Positions 14,990 through 23,269 of a stretch of 38,078 nt of DNA are shown piece after piece. Each line of letters begins with the position of its first letter. Position 1 is the stretch's first letter. The translations under genes were made by a program, and so were the position numbers. Below the pieces are notes generated by a model. That model did no database searches. It was not told where the DNA came from and was given only the letters and a program-made list of their open reading frames with translations. Source of the stretch: Candidatus Poribacteria bacterium (GTDB lineage Bacteria; Poribacteria; WGA-4E; UBA9662); NCBI GenBank assembly GCA_012963885.1, contig DTUY01000363.1, positions 1,484 through 39,561 on the forward strand, given 5' to 3'.

Positions 14990-15026
14990 AACCAAAATCC
15001 ATACTATGACAGTTTTTGAGGTGTTT

Positions 15027-18000
15027 ATGAGGTTGGGTTTTTTGCTCCGACAGATCGTCGCTTTTGTGCTTTTTTTAGGCATTTGTCGATACGCAACTGG
15101 TGGAGAGCAAGAAGACTATACTTTCGCTTATAAGCTTTATAACAATAAGGCTTATTCAGTTGCACAGGATCAATTCGATCAGTTTATTAGAAGGTATCCC
15201 CGTAGCGACAACGCAGACGACGCAAGACTCTTGATAGCTGAATGTGCCTTACAGCTAAAGAATTTTGATGAAGCAATCCAAAATTATAAGCAACTTTTGA
15301 TTGATTATCCGGGAACCTCCCTTCATTTAGATGCACTGCAAGGAGTAGCTATTTCGTGGTATAGGCAAGGAAAATACGAAGAGGCAATCAAAGGTTACGA
15401 AGAAGTACTGGAAGTCGCAGTTGAACCGGAAGTTATTTCTCATAGCCTCTATTTGATCGGTGAGTCATTTGATAACCTGGGGCTGTACCAAAAAGCGGGT
15501 GAATACTATGACCAGGTGATCTCCGAATATTCGCAATCAAAGGAGATGGCAGATGCACTTTATTCCAAAGGCTGGACATTCTACCGACTTAAAAACTTCC
15601 GGTCAGCTTATGAACTCCTTTCTGGTTTTAGTCGAAAATATCCGAATCATTATACTGCTCCCGAGGCGGGCTACCGTGCAGCTGAATCACTTTTCAAAAT
15701 GGGTGAATGGGCCAACGCACAAATCGAGTTTGGTGATTTTATCCAAACTTATATGGCTGATCCCAAGCGGGGGCAGATGATTACCGACGCACGATTTAGA
15801 CTTGGCGAATGTTATTTTCAGCAGCGGATGATGGCTGAAGCAAGACAAGAATTTAGCCTGCTTCTCAATGAAGGAATAGGTTCTCTCATTTTAGCTGAAG
15901 CTCAATATTGGATTGCTGAGATTTTGGCTGAAGAGAAGAAAGCGACTGAAGCTATTTATGAATATCAGAAAGTAATAGACCTATACCCAGATAGTTCTGT
16001 ATCTGACAATGCCCGGTACGGAATTGGTATGGTTCACTTTGAACAAGGTGAGTATGCTAAGGCACTCAGTACATTTAAAACAGTGGCAGTCAATTTACAA
16101 TCTGGATTGTCACATGCCGCACGATTTCGGATGGGGGAATGCTTTCGAATGCTTCGAGAGTTTAACACAGCCATACTTAACTATAAGAAGATATTGGGCT
16201 TTCCATCTCCCTATGCCGATGATGCCTCCTACCAAATTGGAATCTGCTACTTCCAATTGCGTGACTATCAGGGAGTAATCGGTGAACTCAATAAACTCAT
16301 TGAGATTTATCCTGAGACAGATCTTAGACCCTATGCACTTTATCATCTTGGTTTGGCTTATTTTAATTCGGAATTATACCTGGAAAGTTCCCAAACCTTT
16401 GGTCTTTACTTTGCTAGTGTTCAGGATCGAAATCTTGAAACTGCCCCAGCTGATGAAGCTCTTTTTTGGAAAGCACGAGCGCTGTATGAAGTAGAGGACT
16501 ATGCTGGAACCATCAAAGCATGCAATCTTTTAATACAAAAGTACCCACAAAGCAAACACTTGCTCCAATCCAATTATTTTATTGCTGAAAGTACGTATTG
16601 GCAAAGTCCAACCAAAGAGTCCTATCGGTCTGCACGTCAAAAATATCAGGAACTGATTAAGGAAGAACCTCATAGCGAGTGGGCTGAGAAATCGCAATTT
16701 AGTATAGGTTGGACTTATTTTTCGGAAGCAGCAGTCTCTAGCGATAAAGAGCGTCAAAAGTATTATAACCGGGCTATCGCTACTTGGAAAACGATGATCC
16801 AGAAGTACCCTGAGAGTGGGTTGGCAGATCAAGCATTATACCAGATTGGTGTTTCCCAGTGTAATCTCAAAAAATATTCGGAGGCAATTCAATCGTTTAC
16901 GCGTGTCATAGGTTCATATGCCAGCAGTAGCTGGCAAGATAATTCCCAATACCAAATTGGATGGTCTTTTTACAAGCTGGAAAAATATTCGGATGCTATC
17001 GATGCTTTTTCAGAGGTGATCAGGAAATTTCCTTCATCTCGACTTCAACCTAATGCGATTTTCGGCGTAGCAAATTGTTATTTCAAACAGGGACGATATA
17101 CAAACGCAATTACCGAATACAACAAAGTTGTCGAAAACTATCCAAACCTAAAAGTACCAGCACGTGAAGCTGGAGCGGAGAAAGCGGTTAACCTTCGTCC
17201 AGAAGCTCAATACTATATCGCCGAAAGCTTTATGAATCTCAAGAATTATAGTGAAGCCATCAAAGCATTTGAAAAAGTCATCCAGCACTATCCCAAAAGC
17301 AACTGGGCAGACGATGCACAATACAGTGTCGCTACTGCACATGAAAACTTAGGACAGAAGGAAAAATCGCTACAGGCTTACCGGATACTGATCAAAAATT
17401 ATCGATCCAGCAGTCTCGCTCCGGATGTGCAACTTCAAATTGGTCGGTTTTACTATGCCGATAAAGATTACAAACGAGCAATCTCGGAATTTCAAAAAGT
17501 TATCAAACAATACCCAAACACCCCGTCTGCTTGGTTGGCTAAATATAATATTGGTAAATCTTATCTTATGCTCGGATCGTATAAGCAATCAATTGAAGCA
17601 TTCAGTCAAGTTGATCCGAAAAGTGAATTTTCTGCCAGCGCAATGTTCGAAATCGGAAATGCTTGGTACAGCAAAAGAAACTCACGTCGTAATCTTACCA
17701 ACGCCATCAACATATTAACTGATATTCCTCAAAAACACCCGAAAAGTCCTTTCGTTGCCAGAGCTCTTCTACTTGCAGGCGAATGCTATCAGGAAATGAT
17801 TCAATGGCAAAAAGCAATAGATCTTTACAATCGAGTTCTATCATATTACCCCCAATCGGATCAAGCAGAATATGCACAAATTTCATTGGGTCATTCTTAT
17901 AAAGCGCAGAAGAATTTTCTTCAAGCGATTGAAGCTTACGATGTCATCCGTAAAAAAGGGACAGATCGTTATCGTATAGAGATAGTTGTTGATGCTGAAC

Positions 18001-18308
18001 TCCATCTTGCTGAGACTCAGGCGATTCTCGGGCGACATTACGATTCAGGTGTGACTTATCTGCGTGTGCGTCATCTCCGTGAACAGCATGATAGCCTTAC
18101 TGCCTTCCACGCGGCTGTACGTGCGGCAGATGCTTTTATTAAAGCCGACGAGATTTATATGGCAAAGGATACCTGTGAAGACGCACTCAGCTTATTTGAG
18201 GCTAAAATTTCGACTGCCGATGCCCAGAAAAGAGAAGAGTGGGATCAACTCCATGAATACGCTCAAAATAAGTATAAGCAGATTTTGAGTCAGATCGAGC
18301 AACAATAA
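15027..18308 (+). CDS. Giant periplasmic TPR-repeat protein
   Basis: An approximately 1093-residue exported protein made almost wholly of tetratricopeptide repeats. An in-frame ATG at 15006 is possible, but 15027 has a GAGGTG upstream and sits better relative to the promoter. The signal peptide 'LLRQIVAFVLFLGIC' is followed from about residue 30 to the end by more than twenty 33-40-residue units of the form 'A.Y.IG..Y...G.Y..AI..F..V...YP.S'. The units are closest to the outer-membrane TPR families (YbgF/BamD/Tol-type), with recurring 'YP.S..A..A' turns. These act as protein-binding scaffolds in the periplasm. It heads the operon with the beta-barrel, ExbB/TolQ and TonB-like genes, so it probably links the barrel to the energised inner-membrane motor. 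Confidence 0.88.
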   Translation: MRLGFLLRQIVAFVLFLGICRYATGGEQEDYTFAYKLYNNKAYSVAQDQFDQFIRRYPRSDNADDARLLIAECALQLKNFDEAIQNYKQLLIDYPGTSLHLDALQGVAISWYRQGKYEEAIKGYEEVLEVAVEPEVISHSLYLIGESFDNLGLYQKAGEYYDQVISEYSQSKEMADALYSKGWTFYRLKNFRSAYELLSGFSRKYPNHYTAPEAGYRAAESLFKMGEWANAQIEFGDFIQTYMADPKRGQMITDARFRLGECYFQQRMMAEARQEFSLLLNEGIGSLILAEAQYWIAEILAEEKKATEAIYEYQKVIDLYPDSSVSDNARYGIGMVHFEQGEYAKALSTFKTVAVNLQSGLSHAARFRMGECFRMLREFNTAILNYKKILGFPSPYADDASYQIGICYFQLRDYQGVIGELNKLIEIYPETDLRPYALYHLGLAYFNSELYLESSQTFGLYFASVQDRNLETAPADEALFWKARALYEVEDYAGTIKACNLLIQKYPQSKHLLQSNYFIAESTYWQSPTKESYRSARQKYQELIKEEPHSEWAEKSQFSIGWTYFSEAAVSSDKERQKYYNRAIATWKTMIQKYPESGLADQALYQIGVSQCNLKKYSEAIQSFTRVIGSYASSSWQDNSQYQIGWSFYKLEKYSDAIDAFSEVIRKFPSSRLQPNAIFGVANCYFKQGRYTNAITEYNKVVENYPNLKVPAREAGAEKAVNLRPEAQYYIAESFMNLKNYSEAIKAFEKVIQHYPKSNWADDAQYSVATAHENLGQKEKSLQAYRILIKNYRSSSLAPDVQLQIGRFYYADKDYKRAISEFQKVIKQYPNTPSAWLAKYNIGKSYLMLGSYKQSIEAFSQVDPKSEFSASAMFEIGNAWYSKRNSRRNLTNAINILTDIPQKHPKSPFVARALLLAGECYQEMIQWQKAIDLYNRVLSYYPQSDQAEYAQISLGHSYKAQKNFLQAIEAYDVIRKKGTDRYRIEIVVDAELHLAETQAILGRHYDSGVTYLRVRHLREQHDSLTAFHAAVRAADAFIKADEIYMAKDTCEDALSLFEAKISTADAQKREEWDQLHEYAQNKYKQILSQIEQQ

Positions 18309-18317
18309 CCCCAATCA

Positions 18318-20057
18318 GTGGAAATTTTCCGACTTCTATTAAGTCTTTATCATCAATTTTGTGTTTTCAGACCAATACTTTTCGCCCTTGTTTTGTCCCC
18401 GTTTTTTACTTTGTATGCAGAAGTACCACAAGTTGTGGAAGAATCGGCGGAAATCAAGCTTGAAGAGGAAAAGATCCAGATCGTCGATACAACGCAGATC
18501 GCACTTGAGCCAAGGGAACGATTTAATGATCCATCAAAGCCAAAGTTGATTCACTCGCTGGCTTTATATGCGAAAGAAAGGCTCTGGAACCTCCCGCCCA
18601 ACATTGTCCCTAACAAATTAGTCCATTTAGATGGCCACCCTTTAAAAGGTCATCATTTCAGTATGATCGCCTATCCGAGTTTGCCGGAGTCGTTTTTTTA
18701 CAAAGTGATATTGGCTGGACAAACGAATCAAACCAATGGTTTTGTCAGCCTCACGCGAAATCAGATTGGGAAGGAAAGAACAGACGATCGTGGAAATTAT
18801 AATCTTGATCTATTTCATGGTGGACTTGGCTACCGATATGCCGCGCATTCTTCTTTAAAACTTAATCTCGGAATGAACCTTAAAGAACTGAATTGGAAAA
18901 CATCTCAGTCCCCACTGGGATTTAAACTGAATTCTAAAACTCCTAAGTTGATGTGGACTGATGTTAACCTGGACCAACAAATTACAGAAAAAACAAGGGC
19001 AAATTTAAATGCCAAATTTGAATCTTATGAACTGGATTCTAATAACCAAATTGATGGTGGAACAGATGTAAGAATTAACTTGGATGTTTTTACAGATTTC
19101 CCACCTAATCACCTTAGACATATTCTCAACCCCATGCATTTTGGTGGAGGTCTTGAATATCGTTCCTCAGCAACTTACGATGCTCTAAAAAACACACGCT
19201 CTACCATTTTTCGTTTGTATGCGCGTGATCAATACAGCACCATCGGCCCAATGGTTTTTTGCTTGGGTAGTGAGTTTGTGAGTTTTTTGGAAAGTGGTAG
19301 TGAGGTGAACGGAGATCTTCCTAGCGAGATAAGTGAGGAGCTTACGAAGTTTCGATTAAATCCTTCTTTGAAGACAATAATGAATTTAAATAGTCGGTGG
19401 AAACTGCAAGTTGAGCTATATGGAACGACAGAAGTTCCTCAACTCTCCAGTCTCTATTTTAATCAGGATTATGTCAATGTGTTTCCTGCATTGCAATCCG
19501 AGAAAATTTGGTGTGGCCAGATGACGCTGAAAAGGTATCATGCCAAAAAGTTTGAGGTTAGTTTCTCTGGATTCTCAAAGCTAATAGAAGATCTTGTTGT
19601 TCTAAAAAGAGATTCAAAAGCGTTAGCAGAGACGTCAGATATCGCATGGATACCATACAACTTTGATCAAAAGAAACTAATCTCTGGCGGTCAGCTTCTG
19701 GTGCAAGTGAACCTTCTCAATCAGCTTAGACTCAATCTCAAGCTCAAACACGAATTTCATCAGGGTATACCATATCGATCAACAAATTGGATTGATCTAG
19801 ATCTGGTTTATGATCTGCCCTTAGGTTTTAAAGCAGAGTTGATTGGTGAGTTTCGTGGCGGTAGATCCACTGAAGCGGAGACCGAAGACCTGAACCTAGA
19901 AGATTATGTTTTAATGAAACCAAAACTTGCCAAGCAAGTTGGAAATCATATGAGCGGTTTCATTGGTGGGGCATTTGTTGTTGGGGAATACATGCAGTTA
20001 ACTGATTACCTGTTTACGCCGAATGCTTTTGATTTTGGATTGGAGTTAGAATTTTGA
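18318..20057 (+). CDS. Outer-membrane beta-barrel protein, TonB-receptor-like without plug
   Basis: A 579-residue exported protein. After a hydrophobic signal region (about residues 15-35) the sequence is dominated by alternating polar/hydrophobic 8-12-residue strands from about 130 onward. It closes with a strand ending in Phe ('DFGLELEF'), the usual BAM recognition signal of outer-membrane barrels. It resembles the barrel part of TonB-dependent receptors, but I see no plug domain and no clear TonB box. The start is GTG at 18318, 10 nt after the TPR gene stop, without a clear ribosome site. It overlaps the ExbB/TolQ start by 4 nt. The assignment rests on strand pattern and context, not on a sharp motif. 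Confidence 0.72.
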   Translation: MEIFRLLLSLYHQFCVFRPILFALVLSPFFTLYAEVPQVVEESAEIKLEEEKIQIVDTTQIALEPRERFNDPSKPKLIHSLALYAKERLWNLPPNIVPNKLVHLDGHPLKGHHFSMIAYPSLPESFFYKVILAGQTNQTNGFVSLTRNQIGKERTDDRGNYNLDLFHGGLGYRYAAHSSLKLNLGMNLKELNWKTSQSPLGFKLNSKTPKLMWTDVNLDQQITEKTRANLNAKFESYELDSNNQIDGGTDVRINLDVFTDFPPNHLRHILNPMHFGGGLEYRSSATYDALKNTRSTIFRLYARDQYSTIGPMVFCLGSEFVSFLESGSEVNGDLPSEISEELTKFRLNPSLKTIMNLNSRWKLQVELYGTTEVPQLSSLYFNQDYVNVFPALQSEKIWCGQMTLKRYHAKKFEVSFSGFSKLIEDLVVLKRDSKALAETSDIAWIPYNFDQKKLISGGQLLVQVNLLNQLRLNLKLKHEFHQGIPYRSTNWIDLDLVYDLPLGFKAELIGEFRGGRSTEAETEDLNLEDYVLMKPKLAKQVGNHMSGFIGGAFVVGEYMQLTDYLFTPNAFDFGLELEF

Positions 20058-20770
20058 AAATACTTGAGGTGATTGGAACGGGGGTTGACCAATTGAGTAA
20101 AGGGGGGGTTATTTTAATCCCGCTTATTATTTATTCTATTTGGTCACACACTATAATTTTGGAAAGGATATTTCGGTTACGTCGTAACCAGATTATCCCG
20201 TCACATCTTATCACACGTAGTATCTACGATGAACTGCTGCAGGGGAATCCGGAGGCAGCAATTAGTATCTGCGATAAACGTCCTAGTCCATTGACCAACA
20301 TTTTTAAAACTGGCATTCAAAATCATGATAGGAGTGAAGAGGTGTTGAAGATTGTCTTGAAGGTAGCTATCAACAGTGAAAAGCCGGTATTGTATAAGTA
20401 TCTTAGTACTCTCGGTATGCTGGCATTAGTTTCAATGTATACTGGGCTTCTCGGTACGGTTGTTGGCATGACAGCATCATTCAATGCGTTGTGGAGAGAT
20501 GATAGCCAGATTGGCAAACTACCTGAAATCGCAAATGGGATCTCCGAAGCACTATTGACAACAGCTGCAGGGCTAATTGTGGCTTTGCCAACTTATATCG
20601 CCTATCATTATTTTACTAATCAAGTGCGGGCTTTCATGGTTGAACTTGAGAGACATGCCATGTCTCTTACCCGTTTTTTATCGGCTGAGGAAAGGGGTAT
20701 GTTTGATGATGAGTTAGAAAACATTCATGATTGGACTATAAAAGAATCTGGTGAGATTGATTCGTCATGA
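20054..20770 (+). CDS. MotA/TolQ/ExbB-family proton channel protein
   Basis: A 238-residue inner-membrane protein that uses proton flow to energise a TonB/TolA-type partner. There are three membrane segments: 'GGVILIPLIIYSIWSHTIIL' (about 17-36), 'LGMLALVSMYTGLLGTVVGMTASF' (about 120-143) and 'ALLTTAAGLIVALPTYIAYHYF' (about 164-185). The last two carry the family signature 'GLLGTV.GM...F' and 'I.EAL.TTA.GL..A.P...'. The start TTG overlaps the barrel stop, with GGAG upstream at 20042-20045. The stop overlaps the TonB-like start (ATGA). No ExbD/TolR gene, normally its stator partner, follows. Confidence 0.92.
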   Translation: MKILEVIGTGVDQLSKGGVILIPLIIYSIWSHTIILERIFRLRRNQIIPSHLITRSIYDELLQGNPEAAISICDKRPSPLTNIFKTGIQNHDRSEEVLKIVLKVAINSEKPVLYKYLSTLGMLALVSMYTGLLGTVVGMTASFNALWRDDSQIGKLPEIANGISEALLTTAAGLIVALPTYIAYHYFTNQVRAFMVELERHAMSLTRFLSAEERGMFDDELENIHDWTIKESGEIDSS

Positions 20771-21651
20771 TTGAATATAGGAAACAAGATGGCTTAAATA
20801 AATTTTTTGCGCTTGCCGTTGTTGAACACGTTGTTTTTATAGTGATTTTCGCGATTATCATTTACCAGGAACCACCACTGAAAGTAGACAGTGCTCCTAT
20901 CAACGTAGAAATTCTCGTTGCTCAAAAAAAGGACAAGAAAAAGGAAGTTGTGGAATTGCCTGTTGTGAATCCCATATCGCAGGAATTTAAAACACCGCTT
21001 GAGTTGCCAACACTTCGTTCTTCTCAGGATGTTCAGAGTTATCTCACCAGTTCAGATGTTTCAGTTGGGTTACCTGATCTTCCACAAAAAAGCCAGCTGT
21101 TTCAATCGAACTTGGATAGGACTTCTCTTGATGTGACAGCATCATCGGGGTACAAACAGGGCGTGTCCAAAATCAATGTAGATGCGCCTGTTCGATCTCG
21201 ATCGGTAATGGAAGTAGGTGCCTATCAGGCGTCATTGAATCGTTTTGGTGAATCAGATTCAAGTGTCAGGGAGAGTAGGAATGGGAGTGGTGGTCGCAAA
21301 ATCTCAGGAAAACTGGCTACTGGTGGTAACATTACCTCTAGAAAAAGCCGTGTATCGAGTGGACGAGGTTTTCGGATCAGTGGGCAAGTAGAAGGTCGTA
21401 CGATTATTTATAAACCGCGGGATCCGGAGATAAAAAAAGAATTGCAAGGAGGTTTTGTTAAGCTTAGTTTTGGTGTTCAGCCTGATGGCTCTGTTTTTCA
21501 GGTCCGAGTCATCGAGAATAGGACAGGAGTATTGAAGCAGATCGCTATTGAGTATATTTCAAAATTTATGTTTGCACCATTATCTAAAAATCAAACTCAG
21601 GTTGATCAATCAGGAGAAATTTACGTTAACTTCGAACGGGTTTTAAAATAA
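20767..21651 (+). CDS. TonB/TolA-like energy transducer
   Basis: A 294-residue protein with a TonB layout: a short cytoplasmic N-terminus, one signal-anchor helix 'FFALAVVEHVVFIVIFAIIIY' (about 13-33), a short Lys-rich stretch ('KKDKKKE'), a long low-complexity Ser/Gly-rich periplasmic spacer (about 60-215), and a C-terminal TonB_C-like domain (about 225-290; 'GGFVKLSFGVQPDGSVFQVRV', '...A...I..FMFAPL'). The usual Pro-rich spacer is replaced by a Ser/Arg/Gly one. It is translationally coupled to ExbB/TolQ. A separate promoter for the next gene lies just downstream, so this ends the operon. Confidence 0.85.
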   Translation: MIEYRKQDGLNKFFALAVVEHVVFIVIFAIIIYQEPPLKVDSAPINVEILVAQKKDKKKEVVELPVVNPISQEFKTPLELPTLRSSQDVQSYLTSSDVSVGLPDLPQKSQLFQSNLDRTSLDVTASSGYKQGVSKINVDAPVRSRSVMEVGAYQASLNRFGESDSSVRESRNGSGGRKISGKLATGGNITSRKSRVSSGRGFRISGQVEGRTIIYKPRDPEIKKELQGGFVKLSFGVQPDGSVFQVRVIENRTGVLKQIAIEYISKFMFAPLSKNQTQVDQSGEIYVNFERVLK

Positions 21652-21664
21652 GTATGGATTTTTC

Positions 21665-21692
21665 TTGCGATTTTGATGTAATACGATATAAT
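21665..21692 (+). promoter_or_regulatory. Promoter of the TPR lipoprotein gene
   Basis: -35 TTGCGA (21665-21670) and -10 TATAAT (21687-21692) are 16 bp apart. The start would be near 21699, giving a short leader that carries GGGAGG before the GTG at 21725. Confidence 0.65.
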
Positions 21693-21724
21693 ATGCGAAT
21701 ATACAAATGAGGGAGGACCGTATT

Positions 21725-23206
21725 GTGGCAAAGAAGCTTTTAATCGACGGTATGCTTAACATTTTCTTGGTTTCTGTTGCAGTCATGTTGGTTGGATGTG
21801 CGGGTGGCATATCAATTGTGCCCATGAGTGTAAAAATACAAAACGCGGATCGTAAAGTGGAATTGGCAAGGATGATCTCTGTCAGTAGGGATCTTGAACC
21901 TGAAAAAAGGAGGGAGCTTCTTACTGATAAGCGTACCCTTTACGATGGAGCAATAGCGCTTTATACCGAGTGCGCCGCGAGTGACAAATATAATCAGAGA
22001 GCACGTTTTCGGATAGCGGAGATTTACAAAAGTCCGTATCATGAGGTAAAGCTAATACTCTCTGATTCCACTGGTAAAAAAGGCCTTGATAAGTTTCCAG
22101 CTAGGACATCAGACGAGTTGTGGGATCTAGCGGTAGAACATTATCAAGCGGCTGTTGATTTGGCGCCGACAGGTTATCTTGGTAGTCGTTCGAAAGGTGG
22201 TATCTCCGATATTCGAAAGAGCAGGAGGACCATTCAAGATAAGCTTAGACTCTATCGCAACCAGCTTAAAGGGGACGATGAACGGGCAAAGCAGACCCAA
22301 GATTTTGCTGCGCAAGCCTTGTACGATATTGGTGAATCCTACATGACGCTTGGGAATTATCTCGAAGCAATAGGCTCTTATGAAAAATTGGTTGCTGAGT
22401 TTCCAGATCATGATCTCGCTCCCCGTTCGCAATTTAAGGTTGGTAATGTCTACTTTTATAAGCTTTACGATTATTCGAATAAAGGCGGCTGGGGCGCGTT
22501 TATAAAAGTGGCACAAAATTACGAAGGTTCGTTTGAATCTAAACAAGCTGAAACTTTGCTTAAAAAGTCTGCATATACGTTGACGGCCATTAAGCAGGAT
22601 CAAGATGATATCAACAAATACACCAATAAAAAAGCCATGGCTATGAGGAGAATGGGGCGTTACGTAACGCCGGATAAGCTCTACCAGATGGGGTTCCGTG
22701 ATAGAATTGTTCAGAACTACCAGAATATTGCTGGAGGTTGGCAAAAAATGGAAAATTTCCCAAATGCGGTTTTTTGCTATGGTGAGCTTGCTTATAATTT
22801 ACGGGGTAACGCATTCGCTGCTGCAGATGCATTGTACCAAATTGGTCGTTTGTATCAGCTGGATGGGCAACTTGAGAATGCTATTATGGGATATGAGACT
22901 CTGTTTGAAAGAGCTCCGCAATCGATATGGCGCGACGAATCTGTTTATCAGCAAGCAGTTTGCTATCGTAGTATTCGAGAGTTTGAGCTGGCCTACGAAG
23001 GTTTTAAGGCATATAAGAGTCTGGCTGGAAGTGGTGGTATTGAAAAACTAAGATACTATCGCGAGGCAGATCAAATAGTACGACAACTGGAACAAGATCA
23101 AGATGAGGATGGTTTCATGTTCTATCGGGAACAAGAAGCTGGAACATCAGATCGAGATCCAGATGATAATCCGGATAGTAAGAAGGAAAATGAACCTCAA
23201 GCATAA
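21725..23206 (+). CDS. TPR-repeat lipoprotein
   Basis: The start is GTG at 21725, placed by the GGGAGG at 21711-21716; the in-frame ATG at 21707 would lie before that ribosome site. The 493-residue product has a signal peptide with lipobox 'LVGC' (Cys about 25). It carries two blocks of tetratricopeptide repeats: about residues 75-120 and 190-250 ('AQALYDIGESYMTLGNYLEAIGSYEKL'), and about 340-470 ('AADALYQIGRLYQLDGQLENAIMGYETL'). The tail is strongly acidic (about 455-493, D/E-rich). It follows the TonB-like gene and probably belongs to the same envelope machine, but it has its own promoter and terminator and can be expressed separately. Confidence 0.85.
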   Translation: MAKKLLIDGMLNIFLVSVAVMLVGCAGGISIVPMSVKIQNADRKVELARMISVSRDLEPEKRRELLTDKRTLYDGAIALYTECAASDKYNQRARFRIAEIYKSPYHEVKLILSDSTGKKGLDKFPARTSDELWDLAVEHYQAAVDLAPTGYLGSRSKGGISDIRKSRRTIQDKLRLYRNQLKGDDERAKQTQDFAAQALYDIGESYMTLGNYLEAIGSYEKLVAEFPDHDLAPRSQFKVGNVYFYKLYDYSNKGGWGAFIKVAQNYEGSFESKQAETLLKKSAYTLTAIKQDQDDINKYTNKKAMAMRRMGRYVTPDKLYQMGFRDRIVQNYQNIAGGWQKMENFPNAVFCYGELAYNLRGNAFAAADALYQIGRLYQLDGQLENAIMGYETLFERAPQSIWRDESVYQQAVCYRSIREFELAYEGFKAYKSLAGSGGIEKLRYYREADQIVRQLEQDQDEDGFMFYREQEAGTSDRDPDDNPDSKKENEPQA

Positions 23207-23230
23207 GAGGTTTGTGTAAACTGGTTTCTT

Positions 23231-23261
23231 AAAGCAGGGAAAATTTTTCCCTGCTTTTTTT
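23231..23261 (+). terminator. Intrinsic terminator after the TPR lipoprotein
   Basis: The self-complementary arms AAAGCAGGG (23231-23239) and CCCTGCTTT (23249-23257) are joined by an AT-rich centre that can extend the stem, and a T tract follows to 23261. It ends only 8 nt before the nadE start codon. Confidence 0.88.
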
Positions 23262-23269
23262 ATAAGATA

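Noticed and set aside
22127..22744. 205-aa open frame on the - strand
   Set aside because: It lies wholly inside the TPR lipoprotein gene, whose repeats and lipobox are clear.
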